Made by a program: the position numbers and the translations under genes. From Allomuricauda sp. M10 (GTDB lineage Bacteria > Bacteroidota > Bacteroidia > Flavobacteriales > Flavobacteriaceae), in the NCBI RefSeq assembly GCF_020782875.1, contig NZ_JAJGBN010000004.1, forward strand, positions 337,424 through 401,423: 64,000 nucleotides of DNA, written 5' to 3'. Under the pieces are notes generated by a model. The model was not told where the DNA came from and made no database searches. It saw nothing but the letters and a program-made list of their open reading frames with translations. This document shows positions 36,894 through 47,011 of the stretch, piece after piece. Positions within the stretch are counted from its first letter, which is position 1. The number at the start of each line of letters is the position of its first letter.

Positions 36894-38063
36894 TTACTTG
36901 GCGGCCAATGAGGTTTCAGGTTCAACTTTGAAGGTTTTTTGTTCCGGTTGGATCGGAATCCCAGGACGAACCTTTAACAAATTGCCACTGATGACCTTAT
37001 CACCAGGCTGTAGACCACCCAAAACAATCCTGTACTTGTGGTTGTACAATTTGCCTATCTGGATGGGTCTTACCTGAACCGTATTATCCTCGCCTACCGT
37101 ATACACTATTTTTTGTGATTGATTGGTAGTGATTACTTCTTCGGGAATCAGTAAGACCTCGGTTTCTTGTCCCAACAATCGCATACGCCCGAACATCCCT
37201 GATTCCAGTTCCATGTTCTTGTTGTCAAAAACTGCCCTTCCCCTGATGGTACCGGTGGTTTGGTGGATTTCGTTATCCACAAAGTCCATATAGCCGACCC
37301 TATCATAGGAAGTTTCATTGGTCAACTTCACCAACACTTGTTTTTTACCGGTTGAAGCTTTTCCATCGTTGGTTCCAGGATTTCCAAAGAAATCCGTTTC
37401 ACTGGCATCAAAATAAAAGTGCATAGGAGTCACTTGAAGGATTGTGGTCAAAAGGCTGGCATCTGCCGACCCTCCTGAAATATAGTTTCCCGGATCCACA
37501 TATTTTTCACTGACCTTTCCGCTGATCGGTGCTTTTATGGTGGTGTACGAAAGATTCAATTGGGCTTCGGCCAACCTAGCGTTTGCTGCCATTAACCTAG
37601 CTTCAGAGGATTTTGCAATCTGTTTGCGCTGTTCAACCTCTTCCATGGAAACTGCCCTGGAATCCTGCACGGACGAAACACGATCATAATCGCTCTTGGT
37701 CCTTTGAAGATCTGCCTCTGCTTGCAATTTTTCAGCCTCCGCTTGTTTTAAGGCCGCATAAAATGGGCGTTGGTCCACAATAAAAAGCACTTGGCCCTTT
37801 TCCACAAAGTCGCCATCCTTGAACTTAACGGATTCCACATATCCGTTTACCCTGGACCGAACCTCTACTCTTTCCGAAGCTTCAAAACGCCCGATGTACT
37901 CATCCCAATTGGTAATCTTTTCAGTAGATGGGAGAATATAGGGTGTTGCCATGGCAACCACCTTCTGTTCCGCAGCGTTGGAATCGGCGCAAGATGTCAG
38001 TACCGACCCAAGGATTGCCATAATGCATATGGCCAAAACTGTCTGTAAATTTTCCTTTTTCAT
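36894..38063 (-). CDS. RND efflux periplasmic adaptor (membrane fusion protein) lipoprotein
   Basis: A 389-aa adaptor of the AcrA/MexA type. The lipoprotein signal ends at SVLTSC (Cys near 25). Paired lipoyl half-motifs flank a helical hairpin rich in Ala, Gln and Glu (about residues 90-160), and beta-barrel segments follow with LSYTTIKAPISGKVSEKYV. The ATG at 38063 is chosen because it begins the lipoprotein signal; the frame continues upstream without one. It is the first structural gene of the pump operon. Confidence 0.94.
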   Translation of the reverse strand: MKKENLQTVLAICIMAILGSVLTSCADSNAAEQKVVAMATPYILPSTEKITNWDEYIGRFEASERVEVRSRVNGYVESVKFKDGDFVEKGQVLFIVDQRPFYAALKQAEAEKLQAEADLQRTKSDYDRVSSVQDSRAVSMEEVEQRKQIAKSSEARLMAANARLAEAQLNLSYTTIKAPISGKVSEKYVDPGNYISGGSADASLLTTILQVTPMHFYFDASETDFFGNPGTNDGKASTGKKQVLVKLTNETSYDRVGYMDFVDNEIHQTTGTIRGRAVFDNKNMELESGMFGRMRLLGQETEVLLIPEEVITTNQSQKIVYTVGEDNTVQVRPIQIGKLYNHKYRIVLGGLQPGDKVISGNLLKVRPGIPIQPEQKTFKVEPETSLAAK

Positions 38064-38247
38064 GGTGTTGTTGTTTTTGGTTATAATGATTGATAATGCA
38101 AATACCCAAACCCCAATACAGGCTTGGTATGATAAAATTCTTTTAATGTTTAAATGAAAATACCCTGTCACGAACCGATCCGTCGGCCGTGATATGGTCA
38201 ATGTCCAAGAACAAAAGTCTGTCTAGATGATGCTGTGCTTTCGTTGT

Positions 38248-39168
38248 TTAATTGAGCATTCGATAATCGTTCGGGGAATATCCCACTCGTTGTTTGAACA
38301 ATCTAGTAAAATGCTGCGGGTATTTAAACCCGAGTTCATAGGCAATCTGGCTTACTGATTTTGTGTCGTCAAAGATTCGTTCCTTGGCCACATCGATCAA
38401 CTTTGTCTGAATGTATTCCTGTGCGGTCTTACCGGTTTCTTTTTTGACCAGGTCACCAAAATAATTGGACGACAGCTTAAATTCGGAAGCAAAATACCCA
38501 ACCGAAGGAAGGCCAATGTTTTTTGGGTTATCCGATGTAAAATAATCGTTCAGCAAACTCTCGAACTTGTTCAAAACACCTTGGTTTTGGTTATCCCTAG
38601 TTATGAACTGTCTATCATAAAAACGCAAACAATAATTCAAGAACAGTTCTATAGTGGAAACGATCAGCGTTTTGCTATGCTTGTCAATGGCCTGTTTTAG
38701 TTCGAACCCAATTTTTGAAAAACAATCCAACACGATTTCCCTTTCACAATCCGATATATGCAACGCCTCATTTACCTGATAGGAAAAGAAGTTATAGTTG
38801 TTGATGTTCTTACCCAAGGTAGTGCCCTTTATCAAATCGGGATGAAATGCCAAGGCATGACCTTTGGGTTTCATTCTTTTACATTCCTGATTGGATAATT
38901 CCTCAGGTTTGGGAGACCTACCTGCTACTTGTCCAGGCCCCATAAACACCAAGGTTCCTTCTTGATAATCATAATAATGTTTTCCGTATTGCATGTCACC
39001 ACACTTCACGTCTTTCAACATCACCAAATAAAAACCAAAATTCATTTTGGAGGGTACCTTGGGCTCTACTTTTGAAAAGTCGATCACAGAGACCAAAGGG
39101 TGATCTGTTTTTACACCATAATGCTTGTTATATTCACAAATGCTGTCAAATTTTATGATCTCTTCCAT
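38248..39168 (-). CDS. AraC family transcriptional regulator
   Basis: A 306-aa regulator with a cupin-like N-terminal sensing part and a C-terminal double helix-turn-helix (about 205-306) ending in VSQIAYELGFKYPQHFTRLF, the classic AraC second helix-turn-helix. Encoded on the same strand just upstream of the efflux adaptor (184 bp gap), it is the likely local regulator of the pump, perhaps responding to a pump substrate. That regulatory link is inference from position only. Confidence 0.93.
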   Translation of the reverse strand: MEEIIKFDSICEYNKHYGVKTDHPLVSVIDFSKVEPKVPSKMNFGFYLVMLKDVKCGDMQYGKHYYDYQEGTLVFMGPGQVAGRSPKPEELSNQECKRMKPKGHALAFHPDLIKGTTLGKNINNYNFFSYQVNEALHISDCEREIVLDCFSKIGFELKQAIDKHSKTLIVSTIELFLNYCLRFYDRQFITRDNQNQGVLNKFESLLNDYFTSDNPKNIGLPSVGYFASEFKLSSNYFGDLVKKETGKTAQEYIQTKLIDVAKERIFDDTKSVSQIAYELGFKYPQHFTRLFKQRVGYSPNDYRMLN

Positions 39169-39191
39169 AGCAGTTATCTCTTAACCTTGAC

Positions 39192-39199
39192 CAAAGGTA
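39192..39199 (-). promoter_or_regulatory. Candidate -7 promoter element for the AraC gene
   Basis: On the minus strand this reads TACCTTTG, a TAnnTTTG match ending 23 bp before the regulator ATG at 39168. No obvious -33 TTG was found. Confidence 0.42.
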
Positions 39200-39684
39200 G
39201 ATCATTCTCTTGCTCATGGTACACCCTACGGTAATAATGGTATGCTTTCGGTAATTTATATAACACGCAATGATCAGGGCCTGCTGTTTTGGAACACAAA
39301 TAAGCATATACAGCTCATTTACAGCCGACTAAAATAAAAATACTCTTCTAATGGGAGTAGTACAATCAGTAGTAAGGGTGAAAAGATTGGAGTGAAGATG
39401 ACCATTAAAAGGAGCTATATCGATAAGAACCGGAGGTGATGGTTGATTTTAAAAAAAGTATAGTTTTGATTGGTTTCATTTTTCGCGTCAAAATCGAGGC
39501 CCTGAAAACCGCCCTTCCAAAATAACCACGGAATCTACCAATTCCACCGATTTGAATATTGGAAATTTCGTTGAAGCTCACAGTGGCCATTTCATAAAGT
39601 GTTGATCTCCCAGTGTTCAAGGCTGCGGAGAAGAAGGGCAACCCACTAAGATAAACCACCTATACCAACGCAAAATAAAATACC
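39200..39684 (-). other. Gene-poor stretch with a weak 84-codon frame
   Basis: About 485 bp between the AraC gene and the PspC gene carry no gene I can support. An 84-codon frame on the minus strand (39405-39659) runs from an ATG but shows no recognisable family, no signal peptide and odd composition, so it may be chance or the remains of a decayed gene. No hairpin, repeat or RNA motif was recognised. Confidence 0.4.
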
Positions 39685-40158
39685 CTATTTTACATCATTT
39701 TGCCCGCTTTTACTTTTTGATGCATTCATAAAATAACCAATAGCCCCGCCAATCAACGTAAAGATCACCACTCCGATCAGGGCATCCCAAATAATGTCCA
39801 TTCCATTGCCGACAAAGCGGTCCACATCGTCCACAATGGTCACAAAATTTTTCACATACCCTGTGATGCCACCAGCCATGCGTTGCACCATCTCGGATTG
39901 AAAATAGTAGCTAAAGGGAATTCCCAATAATGCTCCTATAAGGGCAAAGGTCATCATCTTGCCCGCCATTTTGTTCAGTACAAGATAACCCCCAAAATAG
40001 GCCAATATTCCCAAAGGGATGAACAATAAGGTAAGTACTATGAAGGAAATCCTGATGATGATAGGTTGTAGGTTCAATTTCAATGCAAGCCTGCTGCTTA
40101 CTCCCAATAAAATCTTTTCAGGGCGAGTTATGAATTGAATTATTTTCTGTGTATCCAT
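39685..40158 (-). CDS. PspC domain-containing membrane protein
   Basis: A 157-aa protein opening with a PspC-like region (residues 8-65, with RPEKILLGVSSRLALKLN and two hydrophobic stretches including FGGYLVLN) and two more hydrophobic segments after it. PspC-type proteins are membrane stress sensors that in enterobacteria control the phage-shock response; the Bacteroidota versions are less studied. It is divergent from a sensor-kinase gene across 165 bp. Confidence 0.83.
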   Translation of the reverse strand: MDTQKIIQFITRPEKILLGVSSRLALKLNLQPIIIRISFIVLTLLFIPLGILAYFGGYLVLNKMAGKMMTFALIGALLGIPFSYYFQSEMVQRMAGGITGYVKNFVTIVDDVDRFVGNGMDIIWDALIGVVIFTLIGGAIGYFMNASKSKSGQNDVK

Positions 40159-40323
40159 TTGGTTTAGGTAATGATTGTTGGTCTGAAATTAAACAAGGCT
40201 TTTATTATCTGAAATTGTAAATGATTTTCTGCCCTTACCCACTTATTTTGTGTGGTATATCCTTTATTCTTTGTGAAAATGTGTATTTTCATTTTACCTT
40301 CAACTTCATTATTTGGTTGCCAT

Positions 40324-42114
40324 ATGAAATGCATCTTTACCTTGATGTTATTATCCATTGTTGTGCATTCTTACGCACAACAATTTCAAATGGAACTGGA
40401 TTCCCTCATCGGGATAATTGAATCAAGTCCGGTTACAAATCAAGAAACCATCGACCTTAGAAACCAATACACCAAACAAGCTCTTTTTGCCAATCCTTCG
40501 GATACCACTCTTCTAGCATTTGCCCAGAGCACCGTTGATTTGGCTACAGAATTAAGATACTGGAAAGGACTTTTATTGGGGTATGAACGCGTCGCCTTGG
40601 TCTATCAATATTCCTTCTCCAACCCCTACAAAGCCTTGGAATACTACCACAAAGCCTTGGCCCTTACGGAAAAGGACAAGGATTTGGAATCAATGGGCTG
40701 GAGCATTTATGGAGGCATCGGCACTCTGTACTATGAGCAAGAAGAATATGGCAAGGCCTTGGAGCAGTTCAAAAAAGTGTTGCATAACGATAAAAACCTA
40801 GAACTGACCGCCACTGCAAACATTGCCAATATTTTTGGTTCTTTGAACCAATTGGATTCTGCCATATTTTACTACAACAAAGCATTGGATCTAGAACAGG
40901 TAACGAACAATCCAACATATAAGGCCAACCTGTATAGCAATCTATCTTTAGTCTACAGTCAGGCAAATCAAATGGACTTTGCATTGGCATCCGCAGCAAT
41001 GAGTATTGACCTTATTGAGCAATATGGTATTGAGTTCGTTCGCCCTACCGCCTACGCCAATGCATCAATGGCCTACTTGGGCAACAAGGATTATGACAAT
41101 GCGGAGCAATACGCCAACGAAGCATTACAATTGAGTGAAGCACAGGGAAATATTTTTCTTCAAAAGTCCGCTTGGGGAACTCTGGCCGATGTGTATTCGG
41201 CCAAAGGAGAATTTTCCAAGGCATTGGAAGCCTATACCAAATTTTCAGTATTGAAGGATAGCCTCAACAACCAGAACCGACGGGTAGAGATCAACCGCAG
41301 TCTGTTGGAGTTTGAATTTGAAAAGGAAAGGACCATTGCCCAAGCGGAAATAGATAGGCAGTCTACGATTAAAACGGCTTCGCTTCTGGGCGGCGGAGGT
41401 CTTTTGGCAGCATCCGTTTTCGGATTTGTACTGTACAAAAGACGAAGGGATGCCGTGGAACAGAAAAAAGAAGCTGAATTCAGGGCATTGGTGGCCGATA
41501 CAGAATTAAAGGCATTGCGGGCACAGATGAATCCACATTTCATATTCAACGCCCTCAACTCCATCGGGGATTATATTCTGAAGAACAATAATGAAACGGC
41601 ATTGGAATTTCTTTCCAAGTTTGCCAAATTGATGCGAATGGTGCTTGAAAATTCCGAAAACAAATCCATTCCTTTGGAAGAGGACCTAAAGTTTCTTGAA
41701 CTCTATCTTCAGGTTGAAACCAAAAGACAACCTGGCAAATTTTCATATCATATCCAGGTTGATGAAGGACTCGATGTTGAAAATACCTTGGTTCCCCCGT
41801 TGCTGTTACAGCCTTTTATCGAAAATAGCATATGGCATGGGTTCCGGGATAAAGATGGGATTGGACAAATTCAAATAACCATAAATGAAAATCAAGACAT
41901 GCTCATTTGCTCGATCGAGGATAATGGACGGGGAATAGAGCATATAACAAATGGAAATGAATCCAAAAAGTCCTTCGGGGTTTCCATTACAGAAAATCGA
42001 CTCAAGATTTTGAACAAACAAAAAAACAAAGAAGGTAGATTGCAAGTTATCGACCTTGGAGAACAAAAGGGTACGCGGGTAGAAATCAGCTTACCTCTTG
42101 AACGCCTTTTTTAA
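40324..42114 (+). CDS. TPR-containing LytS-type sensor histidine kinase
   Basis: A 596-aa membrane sensor. A signal peptide (about 1-19) is followed by a periplasmic domain of tetratricopeptide repeats (about 40-330, for example YKALEYYHKALAL), one transmembrane helix near 355-375 and a cytoplasmic HisKA_7/LytS-type kinase. The phospho-acceptor His lies in QMNPHFIFNALNSI near 405, and the ATPase motif DNGRGIEH lies near 535. I chose the ATG at 40324, where the signal peptide begins. A LytTR response regulator follows after 18 bp. The stimulus is unknown; the TPR domain suggests a protein ligand. Confidence 0.9.
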   Translation: MKCIFTLMLLSIVVHSYAQQFQMELDSLIGIIESSPVTNQETIDLRNQYTKQALFANPSDTTLLAFAQSTVDLATELRYWKGLLLGYERVALVYQYSFSNPYKALEYYHKALALTEKDKDLESMGWSIYGGIGTLYYEQEEYGKALEQFKKVLHNDKNLELTATANIANIFGSLNQLDSAIFYYNKALDLEQVTNNPTYKANLYSNLSLVYSQANQMDFALASAAMSIDLIEQYGIEFVRPTAYANASMAYLGNKDYDNAEQYANEALQLSEAQGNIFLQKSAWGTLADVYSAKGEFSKALEAYTKFSVLKDSLNNQNRRVEINRSLLEFEFEKERTIAQAEIDRQSTIKTASLLGGGGLLAASVFGFVLYKRRRDAVEQKKEAEFRALVADTELKALRAQMNPHFIFNALNSIGDYILKNNNETALEFLSKFAKLMRMVLENSENKSIPLEEDLKFLELYLQVETKRQPGKFSYHIQVDEGLDVENTLVPPLLLQPFIENSIWHGFRDKDGIGQIQITINENQDMLICSIEDNGRGIEHITNGNESKKSFGVSITENRLKILNKQKNKEGRLQVIDLGEQKGTRVEISLPLERLF

Positions 42115-42132
42115 ATTGGAACAAAAGCCCAT

Positions 42133-42867
42133 ATGAAAGTAGCCATTGTAGATGATGAGCAGCATTGTATCGATCACTTATCCACATTATTAAAACCCTT
42201 TGGAGCAGGAATGGACATATCCTGTTTTGGAAGTGCAGAAGATGCCATTGCCGGGTTGGATACACTACGCCCCGATATCGTTTTTTTGGATGTGCAACTC
42301 CATGACAAAACGGGGTTCGATGTATTGTCCTCTATCTCAAAACGAGATTTCAGCCTAATTTTCACAACGGCATATGAAGCCTATGCCATAGAGGCCTTCA
42401 AATTTTCTGCCATTGACTATCTTTTAAAACCAGTGGACAAGGATGATTTTGAAATGGCCCTTCAAAAAGCCACGGATAAAGTAGAACAATCACAACTACA
42501 TGATCGGGTCAAGGTACTGCTCTCCCATATTTCAACCCATAACAGCCCTAAACGCATCAGTGTTCCCTCCAATGATGGATATGTTTTTCTATTGATGGAA
42601 GATATTGTTCGTTGTCAGGCCGATGTGAACTACACCCATATTTTCACGGTTGATGGCAAAAAGTATACGGCATCCAAAACCTTGAAACATTTTGAAAAAC
42701 TATTGGAGAGACAGCATTTCTTCAGAATACATAATTCCCATTTGATCAACCTAACATATGTTAACTCTTATCATAAAGATGGTTATGCCATCCTAAAGGA
42801 TGGGTTAAAATTGGAAGTATCCACCCGTAGAAAAGAGGCATTCATCAAAGAGTGTGGGAGATTTTGA
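42133..42867 (+). CDS. LytTR family response regulator
   Basis: A 244-aa cytoplasmic regulator. The receiver domain (1-120) has the phospho-acceptor Asp in VFLDVQL near 53 and the conserved Lys in DYLLKPVD near 99. The LytTR DNA-binding domain (about 145-244) contains HNSHLINLTYVNSY. It forms a two-component pair with the sensor kinase gene ending 18 bp upstream. Target promoters are unknown; the downstream beta-propeller gene, about 114 bp away, is a candidate. Confidence 0.95.
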   Translation: MKVAIVDDEQHCIDHLSTLLKPFGAGMDISCFGSAEDAIAGLDTLRPDIVFLDVQLHDKTGFDVLSSISKRDFSLIFTTAYEAYAIEAFKFSAIDYLLKPVDKDDFEMALQKATDKVEQSQLHDRVKVLLSHISTHNSPKRISVPSNDGYVFLLMEDIVRCQADVNYTHIFTVDGKKYTASKTLKHFEKLLERQHFFRIHNSHLINLTYVNSYHKDGYAILKDGLKLEVSTRRKEAFIKECGRF

Positions 42868-42981
42868 GTCAGAAAATTGTTCATCGAAATCGCCTGGCAT
42901 AATCAGCTTCATACAGTTCATTGACTTCCTTCATCGTGAAAAATGTATATTTACTTTGCACACAAAACCATACAAACTAAA

Positions 42982-44343
42982 ATGAAGTACACCTTTCCTC
43001 TACAAAGCCTTTTATCGCCAAAGGGCAAACACCCTTTTCGCCATTATTTGATCCTTTGTTCTATTTTCCTATTGTGTTCCAAGCTCTATCCCCAATTTCA
43101 AAAAGATTCCTTGGCCATCATACAATTACTGGAAAAGGAGGGTCTGACCTGGCGTATGGGTGATATTGAAGCGCATGCGGCTTGTTGGGCGGAACGTCCC
43201 TACGGAAGTATTTTGATCTCAACTACCGATGGTCGTTCACTGGATCTGCCCTCCAAGGCCATAATAGAACCTTCTCCCGAAATGGTCGGAAAAGGAGGGT
43301 TTGCATTTCATTTCAATCATCAGATGAGGATCAACGATTCACTTGCCTGGGTTCGTCACGATGAAGTTTCAGTTTCAATTGATGGCAAAGAATCCCTTAC
43401 ACACGAATTGCGTTTGTTGGAAAAGTTGGATGGCCAATGGAAAATGGTGGGTCAATCCTTGCATTCCTATAACCAACCTCCAGAAAATAAGATAGACACC
43501 ACTAGTTATATCCAGACCGTTGATATTACAACAGGACGTATTGAAACGATCAAGATTATAAACGAACATTTTGAAGCTCCCAATTGGCATCCTGATAATT
43601 ATCTCATCGTGAACAGCAAGGGCAAACTGTACACCTTGGAATTGGCCACCAAACAATTTAATCTTTTGGATACCGGTTTTGCGGACCAATGCAACAACGA
43701 TCATGGAATCTCTCCTGACAATCAATGGTTGGCCATAAGCCATAATGACAAAAACGACCCTTCACCTAAACCATACAAGTCGGTCATATATGTTTTGCCC
43801 ATTGGCGGGGGAACACCAAAACGGGTTACCCCCGAGGTAGTGTCCTATTGGCATGGATGGTCCCTTGATGGCAAAAAGCTGGCCTATTGTGGGGAAAGGA
43901 ATGGGAATTATGACATATACACCATCGGCATAAATGGAGGCCAAGAAACAAGGCTGACCAAAACCGAAGGTTTGGATGATGGCCCAGAATATTCTCCGGA
44001 TGGAAAATATATCTATTTCAATTCATACAGAACAGGACATATGCAGATATGGCGGATGTTGGCGAATGGTAAAAAACCGGAGCAATTGACTTTTGATGAC
44101 AATTCAAATTGGTTCGCACATCCTTCGCCAGATGGAAAATGGATTGTGTATATTGCCTACATATCTGATGAAAAACAGAACCATTTGTTCGGCAAACAGG
44201 TAAAATTACGCTTGATGAATCTAGAGACCAGGAGTATAAAAGATATTACGCCTGTATTTTTTGGTGGTCAAGGTACGATCAACGTTCCTTCATGGAGTCC
44301 GGATAGCAAAAAAATTGCCTTTGTCAGTTATTCGGTCAATTAA
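42982..44343 (+). CDS. NTF2-like / TolB-type beta-propeller exported protein
   Basis: A 453-aa protein with a hydrophobic N-terminal export segment (about residues 20-36). The next 120 residues look like an NTF2/SnoaL-like fold (ending near [11 protein letters not shown]). The remainder is a WD40-like propeller of the TolB kind with repeated [18 protein letters not shown] blades. No enzymatic residues are obvious; binding of a ligand or protein in the periplasm is likely. I use the ATG at 42982 as giving the better leader; an ATG at 42943 is also in frame. It lies 23 bp before the Gfo/Idh/MocA gene, which suggests a shared transcript. Confidence 0.72.
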   Translation: MKYTFPLQSLLSPKGKHPFRHYLILCSIFLLCSKLYPQFQKDSLAIIQLLEKEGLTWRMGDIEAHAACWAERPYGSILISTTDGRSLDLPSKAIIEPSPEMVGKGGFAFHFNHQMRINDSLAWVRHDEVSVSIDGKESLTHELRLLEKLDGQWKMVGQSLHSYNQPPENKIDTTSYIQTVDITTGRIETIKIINEHFEAPNWHPDNYLIVNSKGKLYTLELATKQFNLLDTGFADQCNNDHGISPDNQWLAISHNDKNDPSPKPYKSVIYVLPIGGGTPKRVTPEVVSYWHGWSLDGKKLAYCGERNGNYDIYTIGINGGQETRLTKTEGLDDGPEYSPDGKYIYFNSYRTGHMQIWRMLANGKKPEQLTFDDNSNWFAHPSPDGKWIVYIAYISDEKQNHLFGKQVKLRLMNLETRSIKDITPVFFGGQGTINVPSWSPDSKKIAFVSYSVN

Positions 44344-44366
44344 CATGCACGACTAAACAATAAACC

Positions 44367-45764
44367 ATGAGAAAAGACAACAATTCCCGAAGAAGATTTT
44401 TGCACCAAATAGGTGCCACAACCCTGGCTTCGGTTGCAAGTCCACTTGCGTCATTGGCCGCCCAAGAAAAGGCTGAGGAAAGGATTTTACGCTATGAGCA
44501 AACCTTCGGCCCTAACGATACCATACGCATTGGCGTCATTGGCTATGGTGTGCAAGGGCATTTTGATCTTAATTCTGCATTAAAAGTCCCAGGTGTGGAA
44601 CTGGCAGGAATTTGTGACCTCTATACCGGAAGGGTCGTGAACGCCAACGAACAGTATGGCAAGGATCTTTTTACCACAAGAAACTACAAAGATCTTTTGG
44701 ACAAAGATGATATTGATGCCGTTTTGATCTGTACCACGGATGTATGGCATTCACGCATAGCACTCGATGCCTTGGCAAAGGGCAAGCACGTATACATCGA
44801 GAAGCCGATGATACACAAAATAAAAGAAGGTTACCCGATCATGGAAGCCGTAAAGTCCTCCGGAAAAGTCTTTCAAGTAGGAAGTCAAAGGGTTAGTAGC
44901 GTTGGTTATGCAAAGGCCAAGGAACTTTTGGCCTCCGGAGAAATTGGGGAGCTTAACATGGTCAACGCCATGTGGGACAGGCAAAGCTCCATCGGTGCAT
45001 GGGAATATACGATACCCAACGATGCAGACCCTAGTACCACAGACTGGGAAACCTTTATTGAGGTAACTGACAAAATGGAATTTGATGCCAAGAAATTCTT
45101 TTGGTGGCGTGCTTTTAAAGAACTCGGGACCGGTGTTGCAGGAGATCTGTACATCCATTTATTGAGCGGAACCCATTTTATGACCAATTCAAAAGGACCA
45201 CAAACCATATACAGTACAGGGCAGTTCAGTTATTGGAACGACGGGCGCAACCTACCCGATGTTATGTCCGGGGTAATGCAATATCCCAAATGTGAGGAAC
45301 ACCCGGCATTTCAACTAAACGTGCGGGTGAATTTCATCAGTGGAACCGGAGGTAAGGAAGTAATAGAACTCATCGGTTCCGAAGGTGTTATTTTGGTTGA
45401 TCGGGACGACATCACGGTAAAACGGAACGTAATGCCCGAAGCACCTGGTTTTGGCGGATATGACTCGGTGTTCACTTTTTCAAAAAGCACGCAGGATGAA
45501 CTCACGAAGGAATACAATGCCAAATGGAGTGCGGAACAGACCAAAAGAAAGGCATATGGGGATGTCATTTATAAGGCACCGGAAGGATATAGCTCTCATG
45601 TAGACCATTTCACCAATTTTTTTGATGCCATCAGAACAGGAAAACCTGTTGTAGAGGATGCTGAATTTGGTTTTAGGGCAGCAGCCCCAGCCCTGTCCTG
45701 CAACGAAAGCTATTTCAGCAAGAAGATTATACAATGGGATCCTGTAAAAATGAAACTGGTTTAA
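44367..45764 (+). CDS. Tat-exported Gfo/Idh/MocA family oxidoreductase
   Basis: A 465-aa NAD(P)-dependent sugar oxidoreductase. The N-terminus carries a twin-arginine signal (NSRRRFLHQIG) cut after ASLA, so the folded enzyme with bound cofactor is exported. The Rossmann motif is GVIGYGVQGHFDLNSA near 53 and the catalytic EKP near 150 (HVYIEKPMIH). Members oxidise or rearrange sugars and their derivatives; substrate unknown. It follows the propeller gene by 23 bp. Confidence 0.93.
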   Translation: MRKDNNSRRRFLHQIGATTLASVASPLASLAAQEKAEERILRYEQTFGPNDTIRIGVIGYGVQGHFDLNSALKVPGVELAGICDLYTGRVVNANEQYGKDLFTTRNYKDLLDKDDIDAVLICTTDVWHSRIALDALAKGKHVYIEKPMIHKIKEGYPIMEAVKSSGKVFQVGSQRVSSVGYAKAKELLASGEIGELNMVNAMWDRQSSIGAWEYTIPNDADPSTTDWETFIEVTDKMEFDAKKFFWWRAFKELGTGVAGDLYIHLLSGTHFMTNSKGPQTIYSTGQFSYWNDGRNLPDVMSGVMQYPKCEEHPAFQLNVRVNFISGTGGKEVIELIGSEGVILVDRDDITVKRNVMPEAPGFGGYDSVFTFSKSTQDELTKEYNAKWSAEQTKRKAYGDVIYKAPEGYSSHVDHFTNFFDAIRTGKPVVEDAEFGFRAAAPALSCNESYFSKKIIQWDPVKMKLV

Positions 45765-45822
45765 TTTACTTTATCAGACCATAGCTGGATTTTTTGGCAC
45801 ATACAGAATGACCAATCATTGA

Positions 45823-46791
45823 TTATTTATCAGTATGATGGCCCAATCTGGTCGCCAAAACACTGATGATGAAAATTTGGGAGGCATGGAATAACATCAG
45901 TGGGAGCAATATGATTCCCATGGGCATTGTGGCCGGAAATAAAATCTTGGAAAAAACAGTGCCGTGCACAAGGGATTTCTTGGTGCCACAAAACTGTGCC
46001 GTTATTTTGTCCTCCCTGTTGAACTTTAGCTTGTCCGCTATGAATCCAATAAAGAAATAAACCAGAAAAAACATTCCCAATACACCAACATAGATCAAGG
46101 CAAAATCCTGTATCCCCACAGAACTGAACACGTTATCCTCAAAGGAGTGCACAAAGCTCTTATAGATGATCAACAAAATAACAGATTTGTCGAACAGGGT
46201 CAAGTAGGAACCATAGCGAACGGCATATTTGCCCAGAAATCTGTTCAAAAGCAATCCTAGGATAACGGGCAAGAGTATTTCCGTGAGAAGTTTGATGTAC
46301 ACATCCGTCAATTCAAAATCCCCTGCTTGTTGTTCCAGGAAAAACCCCATCCAAAGCGGAGTGATCATTATGCCAATTAGTCCAGAAATACTTGCATTGA
46401 AAATGGCTGCGGGTACATTTCCTTTGGCCAAGGAAACCATCACTACAGAAGAGGAAACCGTTGATGGCAGCGCCGCCATGAACAAAAAGGCCAACCAAAT
46501 GGCACTGTTCTCCCCAGAAGCCAGCAAAGGATAAAAGGCCAGCACGATCAAAGGGAAAAGCAGAAAAACGGACGATTGTACCAAAAGGTGGAGTTTCCAA
46601 TTTCTGAGATCAGCCCTTATTTTATCTGGACTGAGTTTTAATCCATAGAAGAAAAATATGAGTGAAATTCCCAAACTGGAAATGCGATCCAAGGGAACTT
46701 GGCTCTCACGGCTTCCCAAGCCGGGAAAAAAATAGGCCAACACAACTACAACTATGATGGCCAACACAAAACGATCCAATTTAATCTTCAT
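45823..46791 (-). CDS. Bile acid:sodium symporter family protein (BASS)
   Basis: A 322-aa membrane protein with about nine or ten hydrophobic segments, of the BASS/SBF-like family (close to YfeH/PF13593). Members are sodium-coupled importers of organic anions such as bile acids, pyruvate or pantoate; the substrate here is open. It converges with the oxidoreductase gene and is divergent from the DUF418 gene. Confidence 0.87.
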   Translation of the reverse strand: MKIKLDRFVLAIIVVVVLAYFFPGLGSRESQVPLDRISSLGISLIFFFYGLKLSPDKIRADLRNWKLHLLVQSSVFLLFPLIVLAFYPLLASGENSAIWLAFLFMAALPSTVSSSVVMVSLAKGNVPAAIFNASISGLIGIMITPLWMGFFLEQQAGDFELTDVYIKLLTEILLPVILGLLLNRFLGKYAVRYGSYLTLFDKSVILLIIYKSFVHSFEDNVFSSVGIQDFALIYVGVLGMFFLVYFFIGFIADKLKFNREDKITAQFCGTKKSLVHGTVFSKILFPATMPMGIILLPLMLFHASQIFIISVLATRLGHHTDK

Positions 46792-47011
46792 TTGAAAAAT
46801 TTACTTTCAAAAAATAAAAGTACTTCATAGGTTTCACAACTGGTTCTAAAATTTAAAGATCAAAGCAATATAATAGCACGTTCATATTTAAATATTGGAT
46901 AAATTGGTAATCCAAAAATGCTTTAAGCCCCACACTTCTATTCAATGGTAAATTTTCATTCAAACATCCTAATATCACTTTTTGATTGAGTCGGATAATA
47001 TCTTGAACACC

